Assembly: GCA_002387005.1 (NCBI GenBank)
Contig: DGKN01000078.1
Coordinates: 1 to 13,763 of the forward strand
Direction: 5' to 3'
Source of the DNA: Propionibacteriaceae bacterium UBA4569
GTDB lineage: Bacteria > Actinomycetota > Actinomycetes > Propionibacteriales > Propionibacteriaceae
Length of the DNA stretch: 13,763 nt
Shown here: piece after piece, positions 12,544 to 13,763 of the stretch
How positions within the stretch are numbered: position 1 is the stretch's first letter
Layout of the letters: each line of letters starts with the position of its first letter
Program-made: the position numbers and the translations under genes
The notes under the pieces: generated by a model
Seen by the model: only the letters and a program-made list of their open reading frames with translations
Databases searched by the model: none
What the model was told of the DNA's origin: nothing

Positions 12544-13763
12544 TCAGGCCACCGTTAGACGGGCCTCGGAGCCAACCATCGTGTACCCGGCGGGCAGCAG
12601 GGATTCGAAGGCGGCGCTGGTCTCGATCGTTGTGCAGGGGCGGGCCTGGTAGGCGACCGTTTCGTCCTCGTTGTCGGTCGCGAGGCAGCCGACGCGGTGC
12701 TCGAGGCCCTGTGCGGTCATCACGACCCGGGCGGTGAGGCCGAAGCCCTGCTTGCCGAAGTCGGAGAAACGGCCCGGGGAACCGAAGGCGAAGTTGCCCA
12801 GCCCGTAGTAGACGGGGATCCCGGAGACCACCTCGACCGGCTGCGCGGTGTGCGAACCCGCCCCGATCACGGCCTCGTAGCCGGCGTCGGCGAACATCTG
12901 CGCCCAGTGGCGCTGCTGGTCGTTGACCTCGGAGTAATTGTCACCCCAGTGCACGAAGGCGATGACGTGGTCGGCGCCAGCGGCCCTGGCGAGGTCGATG
13001 CCGCGCTGAACGGAGGCGGGGGAGAAGGCGATCATGCCCGCCTTGTCGACGTCGGCCCGGCTCAGCGGCCCGAAGTTCTCACCCAGGTTGACGATCCCCA
13101 TGGTGCCCTGGGGGCTGTCCACCAGCAGCGGACGCTCGGCGGCCTCCTCGTTGACCCCGGCGCCGACGGTCTCCAACCCGTTCTGCGCCGCGAAGGCGAG
13201 CGTGTCGGCCAGGCCGGTCTCGGTGCGGTCAAGCAGGTGGTTGTTGTTCAGCGCCAGCGCGTCGACACCGGCGCGGGCGAACACACCGGCCACCGCCGGA
13301 GCGCTGTTGTAGACGTACTTCGCCCCCGGACGGGCGTTGGCGGCGTACTCGTCGCTGATCGGGCTCTCGGAGTTGATGAGCGTGTAGTCGGCGCTGGCGA
13401 TCACGGGTTTCAGCCGGGCAAGCGGGGCGTCAATTCCCTTCTCCGACATCAGGTCCATGGCACCGTCGGCGAGCATCGTGTCACCGCCGAGGAGCAGGGA
13501 GAAGTCTCCGGACTGGTGGGTTGCTGCGACGGTGGCCCGGGTCACGGTCGGGACGGGTGCCGCGGCCCCGGCGATCCGGGCGCCCAAGGCGGCCGCGCTG
13601 CCCAACGCGACGACCGCACAGCCTGCGATCAGCCAGTGGTCGCGACGACGATTGCGCCTCTCCCGGGACAGCGTCCGGCAGGTGTCGGCGGCGGCCAGTT
13701 CGGCGTTGTCCATCAGGCCGTCGTCGGTGCTCTCGTCGTGGAAGCTGGCGTTCTCGGTGGTCA
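12544..13763 (-). CDS. CapA-family protein (poly-gamma-glutamate synthesis-type phosphatase fold), start at edge
   Basis: Membrane-anchored CapA/PGA_cap protein. Counted from ATG 13713 it has 389 residues: an Arg-rich cytoplasmic head, one helix at 27-50, then an extracellular metallophosphatase-like domain. Motifs are LLGGDTML (D78), NSESPI (E116), ALNNNHLLD (H159), FVHWGDNY (H255) and GAGSHTAQPVEV (H288). In many relatives the last motif is a GHGPHV-like sequence; here Ala stands where the first His is common. The frame continues upstream of 13713 without a stop (TTENASFHDESTDDGL) and no ribosome site precedes 13713. The window ends after TG ACC ACC on the coding strand, so the real ATG is probably one base outside. 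It heads an operon with the lipoprotein hydrolase. Such proteins act on capsule or cell-wall polymers, but the substrate here is unknown. Confidence 0.87.
   Translation of the reverse strand, partial: TTENASFHDESTDDGLMDNAELAAADTCRTLSRERRNRRRDHWLIAGCAVVALGSAAALGARIAGAAAPVPTVTRATVAATHQSGDFSLLLGGDTMLADGAMDLMSEKGIDAPLARLKPVIASADYTLINSESPISDEYAANARPGAKYVYNSAPAVAGVFARAGVDALALNNNHLLDRTETGLADTLAFAAQNGLETVGAGVNEEAAERPLLVDSPQGTMGIVNLGENFGPLSRADVDKAGMIAFSPASVQRGIDLARAAGADHVIAFVHWGDNYSEVNDQQRHWAQMFADAGYEAVIGAGSHTAQPVEVVSGIPVYYGLGNFAFGSPGRFSDFGKQGFGLTARVVMTAQGLEHRVGCLATDNEDETVAYQARPCTTIETSAAFESLLPAGYTMVGSEARLTVA

Overview
The window is a GC-rich stretch from an actinobacterium. Codon third positions are strongly G/C biased, Shine-Dalgarno sequences are strong, and hairpin terminators lack a U-tract. 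The gene content (LutABC lactate oxidation, an LldR-type regulator with an actinobacterial-style operator, AcuI, CapA) would fit a member of the Propionibacteriaceae or a relative, but the taxon is inference. No rRNA, tRNA, CRISPR array or intact insertion sequence was found.

Left part (1-3500). A truncated AcuI/YhdH-type acrylyl-CoA reductase runs off the left edge on the minus strand. Next, also on minus, is an AraC-type regulator followed by a two-domain VOC (glyoxalase-fold) protein. About 860 bp of mostly non-coding DNA with several short inverted and direct repeats follows. It ends at a small His-rich, acidic 65-residue protein with a textbook ribosome binding site, then a long nested hairpin that looks like a terminator.

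Central part (3550-10610) is a carbon-acid uptake and oxidation block and the best understood region. lrgA-lrgB overlap by 4 bp and encode a LrgAB/CidAB-type membrane pair, a family with members shown to transport pyruvate. Convergent to it is lldR, a GntR/FadR-family regulator. Divergent from lldR is the operon lldP-lutA-lutB-lutC: lactate permease plus the three-subunit iron-sulfur lactate oxidation complex. A sigma-70-like promoter (TTGACT-17-TATCCT) is followed directly by a perfect 15-bp palindrome matching the LldR/FadR consensus TNGTNNNACNA. The likely logic is that LldR represses lldP-lutABC until lactate is present, LldP imports lactate, LutABC oxidises it to pyruvate, and LrgAB may move surplus pyruvate across the membrane.

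Right part (10610-13763). After lutC come a strong hairpin, a decayed C-terminal piece of a LysM-domain gene and a perfect 12-bp-stem terminator. A plus-strand gene of unknown function (DUF6308-like) then converges on a minus-strand pair: a CapA-family membrane metallophosphatase-like protein and, immediately downstream, a lipoprotein alpha/beta hydrolase with a TTG start. The CapA frame is open to the right edge and probably starts one base beyond it.

Nothing here is clearly a new defence or mobile system. The most interesting points are the LldR operator architecture, the palindrome on the lrgAB promoter, the possible lactate/pyruvate partnership, the His-rich small protein, and two possible gene remnants (LysM fragment; open frame between lrgB and lldR).
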